DNA of 6,834 bases from Sphaerochaeta sp. (GTDB lineage: Bacteria > Spirochaetota > Spirochaetia > Sphaerochaetales > Sphaerochaetaceae). Below, in pieces: positions 5,746 through 6,834 of the stretch. The DNA is taken from positions 1 to 6,834 of the forward strand of contig DMAO01000119.1 of NCBI GenBank assembly GCA_003446545.1, read 5' to 3'. Each line of letters begins with the position of its first letter. Position 1 is the first letter of the stretch. The notes beneath the pieces are model-generated. The model did no database searches, was not told the DNA's origin, and saw only the letters and a list, made by a program, of their open reading frames with translations. The translations under genes were made by a program, and so were the position numbers.

Positions 5746-6156
5746 CTACAGTTCACTGAAGGCGGGGACAAACCATTCAGGCATTGGCTTGGGACGCATG
5801 GTGGTGGTGTCTATGGCAGCGACCTTGACTAGGATGACACACAGCGTCTCCCCTTCCCGCTTGACTGTCTGACGGAATACGATGGAGAAGCGCTTTGAGG
5901 TCTCTATCTCTGTCTCGACAGTCAGAAGGTCATCAAGATAGGCAGGGCTCTGGTAATCGATGTTTGCCGACTTCACTACCAGAGCCATCTCCTGCTCCAT
6001 GAGAGCCCGATGTGATCCGGTCTGCCTTGTAGCGATGCCGATATCCCTGAGCAGCTCAGAGCGTGCATGCTCGGCAAAATCCAGATACCTGGCGTGGTAG
6101 ACAATGCCACCACAGTCGGTATCGCTATAATAGACACGTAGGGTAAAACGATGCAT
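5746..6156 (-). CDS. ybgC: YbgC-family acyl-CoA thioesterase (hotdog fold)
   Basis: The product is a 136-residue cytoplasmic thioesterase of the YbgC / 4-hydroxybenzoyl-CoA thioesterase family, which hydrolyses acyl-CoA thioesters. The signature VYYSDTDCGGIVYHARYLDF at residues 8-27 is intact. D14, the second Asp of DTD, is the catalytic aspartate by analogy with the characterised 4-hydroxybenzoyl-CoA thioesterase, and the GGIVYH helix start follows. The later strands (VVKSANIDYQSPAYLDDLLTVET) are also typical of the family, and the length is normal. In proteobacteria ybgC sits with tol-pal; here it follows lysA instead, so the exact substrate is open. Its ATG shares one base with the lysA TGA (TGATG), with GAGGTG eight bases upstream, so translation is coupled. 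A hairpin terminator follows. Confidence 0.9.
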   Translation of the reverse strand: MHRFTLRVYYSDTDCGGIVYHARYLDFAEHARSELLRDIGIATRQTGSHRALMEQEMALVVKSANIDYQSPAYLDDLLTVETEIETSKRFSIVFRQTVKREGETLCVILVKVAAIDTTTMRPKPMPEWFVPAFSEL

Positions 6157-6834
6157 CAGAGCGCCACCTCAGCGCCTTCAAAACGAAGTGTTGCGACATA
6201 GTCGTCATAGGTCTGAGCCCTACGGATCATGACAGTAGAACCATCCAATCGCAAAAGGTACTCAGCAGGGCGCAGCTTTGCGTTGTAGTTGAACCCCATT
6301 GCATGGCCATGGGCACCCACATCGTGGATTACCAATAGGTCTCCATTTTCAATCTCAGGCAAGGCCCTATCGATGGCAAACTTGTCATTGTTCTCACACA
6401 GGGAACCTGTCACATCATAGACATGATCATGGATCTGCCCTTCCTTGCCAAGAACAGTGATGTGGTGATACGCACCGTAGAGAGCCGGCCTCATGAGGTC
6501 GCTCATGGAAGCATCAAGGCCAACATACTCCTTATACTTGCTGCTCACATGTCGGACCCTACTCACCAAGTAGCCGTAAGGGCCTGTAATGACCCTTCCG
6601 CACTCAAAGACAATATTGAGGGGGTCGAGTCCTGATGGTACTATAATTTGCTTATACAGCTCATGCATGCCCTTACTCACAGCCTCAAGGTCCATAGCAG
6701 ATTGTTCAGGCTTGTAGGGGATGCCGATACCACCGCCCATATCTATGAATTCAATCCTTACACCAGCTTCTTGCTGAATCTTCACACAGAGCTCGAAGAG
6801 CATCCGTGCAGTCTCCACAATATAGGTGCCGTCA
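6156..6834 (-). CDS. lysA: Diaminopimelate decarboxylase, C-terminal part (5' end outside the window)
   Basis: This is the C-terminal half, about 225 residues, of a fold-III PLP decarboxylase that converts meso-diaminopimelate to L-lysine, the last step of lysine synthesis. The frame is open to the right edge, reading DGTYIVETARML at the border, so the GTG at 6818 is an internal valine and not the start. Visible family blocks are GGGIGIPY (6714-6737, PLP phosphate binding), ECGRVITGPYGYLV (family EPGR block, here with Cys), GLDASMSDLMRPALYGAYHH, and GSLCENND with the catalytic cysteine at 6396-6398. GDLLVIHDVGAHGHAMGFNY and then NAKLRPAEYLL follow. CENND in place of the usual CESxD and AHG in place of AYG mark a subgroup I associate with clostridia and spirochaetes. 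It is the first visible gene of a unit with ybgC. Other group IV decarboxylases are less likely given the RPALYGAYH block. Confidence 0.9.
   Translation of the reverse strand, partial: DGTYIVETARMLFELCVKIQQEAGVRIEFIDMGGGIGIPYKPEQSAMDLEAVSKGMHELYKQIIVPSGLDPLNIVFECGRVITGPYGYLVSRVRHVSSKYKEYVGLDASMSDLMRPALYGAYHHITVLGKEGQIHDHVYDVTGSLCENNDKFAIDRALPEIENGDLLVIHDVGAHGHAMGFNYNAKLRPAEYLLRLDGSTVMIRRAQTYDDYVATLRFEGAEVAL

Overview
The window looks like ordinary chromosomal DNA from a bacterium of roughly balanced GC content, most likely a free-living or gut spirochaete of the Sphaerochaeta/Treponema type. This placement is inferred from the MsrB-MsrA fusion order with an N-terminal membrane anchor, a lipoprotein built of repeated beta modules with a short lipobox signal, and the character of the LysA. 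It was not tested by database search. I see no rRNA, tRNA, CRISPR array, insertion sequence or phage gene.

Left part (1-1819, plus strand): the C-terminal part of a DUF1295 (steroid 5-alpha-reductase-like) membrane protein is followed, 48 bases later, by a fused methionine sulfoxide reductase (MsrB then MsrA) carrying an N-terminal export or anchor segment. A strong, apparently bidirectional hairpin terminator closes this unit. It also serves the convergent minus-strand gene at 1854-2648, which encodes a protein I do not recognise.

Middle part (2649-3910): that unknown gene diverges from azlC-azlD, a translationally coupled pair for a branched-chain amino acid exporter. The two start codons are only about 45 bases apart, and a candidate minus-strand promoter lies over the azlC start. 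Behind azlD is a 45-codon remnant that looks like the first strands of a TatD-type metal-dependent hydrolase, with its HxH motif, ending in three consecutive stop codons. It is probably the stub of a deleted gene.

Right part (3911-6834): a cytoplasmic-looking carbohydrate-binding family 9-like protein (minus) diverges from a 326-residue lipoprotein of repeated beta-sandwich modules (plus). The minus-strand pair lysA-ybgC follows (diaminopimelate decarboxylase, running off the right edge, and a hotdog-fold acyl-CoA thioesterase), overlapping by one base and ending at a hairpin terminator.

The genes are mostly separate housekeeping or accessory functions: oxidative repair of envelope proteins, amino acid export, lysine/peptidoglycan precursor synthesis and acyl-CoA hydrolysis. 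I did not find a convincing new multi-gene system. The points most worth a second look are the TatD stub, the exported MsrBA, the unrecognised 264-residue protein with its crowded divergent start region, and the signal-less CBM9-like protein.
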